Source: an uncultured Burkholderiales bacterium | Lineage (GTDB): Bacteria > Pseudomonadota > Gammaproteobacteria > Burkholderiales > Burkholderiaceae_C | Assembly (NCBI GenBank): GCA_903820745.1 | Contig: CAIJIT010000154.1 | Coordinates: 1-49,899 of the forward strand | DNA: 49,899 nucleotides | Direction: 5' to 3' | Shown here: one piece after another, positions 49,790 through 49,899 of the stretch | How the letters are laid out: each line of letters opens with the position of its first letter | How positions within the stretch are numbered: position 1 is the first letter of the stretch | Translations under genes and position numbers: made by a program | The notes under the pieces: generated by a model | Databases searched by the model: none | Seen by the model: the letters and a program-made list of their open reading frames with translations, nothing else | Told to the model about the DNA's origin: nothing

Positions 49790-49899
49790 ATTCCCTCTAC
49801 AGGGGCTGCATGTCCGCAGCCGGCTCTGAACTTTGACAGGATATTGCGAGCAGCGTTCACATCACGATCATGCAAACTCTCACACCCCCAGCAGGTCCA
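49777..49899 (-). CDS. tnpB: TnpB (OrfB) C-terminal end, cut by the window edge
   Basis: The last 40 codons are visible on the minus strand: WTCWGCESLHDRDVNAARNI followed by LSKFRAGCGHAAPVEGIPAL. This is the second half of the zinc ribbon (CxxC) and the final RuvC motif with its catalytic Asp (RDVNAA) of the IS200/IS605 accessory RNA-guided nuclease TnpB. The N-terminal part lies beyond the window, so activity cannot be judged. The stop is inside the right-end hairpin, which is usual for these elements. Confidence 0.9.
   Translation of the reverse strand, partial: WTCWGCESLHDRDVNAARNILSKFRAGCGHAAPVEGIPAL

Overview
The window is high-GC DNA from a Gram-negative bacterium, most likely a betaproteobacterium of the Burkholderiales. 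This taxonomic call is an inference. It rests on the base composition, a TAtT-DctP-DctQM TRAP cassette, a histone-H1-like Ala/Lys/Pro-rich protein and outer-membrane TonB and Tat-exported enzymes. No rRNA, tRNA or CRISPR array was seen.

Layout. 1-4155: catabolic genes (acyl-CoA ligase end, CocE-type hydrolase, FAD amine/amino-acid oxidase) with a visible duplication scar between two hydrolase/oxidase pairs. 4118-7764 (minus): PhoA-type alkaline phosphatase, its small periplasmic partner, and ZntB. 8131-18789 (plus): TonB receptor, then an operon of a PhoD-like phosphatase, a complete ABC importer and a cytosolic alkaline-phosphatase-superfamily hydrolase, then a second PhoD and a PlcP-type phospholipase C. 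18837-19378: gutted remains of phnC and phnD. 19478-24437: histone-like protein, small ORF and TRAP transporter. 24555-32538: a lipid region with LplT, a GT4 glycosyltransferase, an Mpo1-like membrane protein, a membrane-anchored class III aminotransferase, phosphatidylserine decarboxylase, OlsB and a hemolysin-III/PAQR protein. 32737-38501: housekeeping and hypothetical genes (aminopeptidase P, SRAP, WYL regulator, patatin, host-attachment protein). 38503-46984: a giant cyclic beta-1,2-glucan synthase with a small upstream gene. 47095-49725: NarL-type two-component pair and an Fnr-like regulator. 49777-49899: the 3' end of a TnpB gene of an IS200/IS605-type element, cut by the window edge.

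Main reading. Repeats resembling the Pho box (two 7-bp CTGTCAT-like units on an 11-bp period) lie in front of at least nine transcription units between 6.6 and 32.6 kb. Several sit only 22-24 bp before the start codon. The genes behind them form a coherent phosphate-starvation programme: phosphatases and outer-membrane uptake, an importer with a cytosolic hydrolase, PlcP to strip phospholipid headgroups, and a glycosyltransferase and OlsB to build phosphorus-free glycolipids and ornithine lipids. The same signals also stand before three genes without an established place in this response: a membrane-tethered class III aminotransferase, an Mpo1-like protein and a PAQR/hemolysin-III protein. These are the best candidates for an undescribed part of a lipid-remodelling pathway. 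The phoB/phoR genes are not in the window. All Pho-box calls are by eye and not computed.
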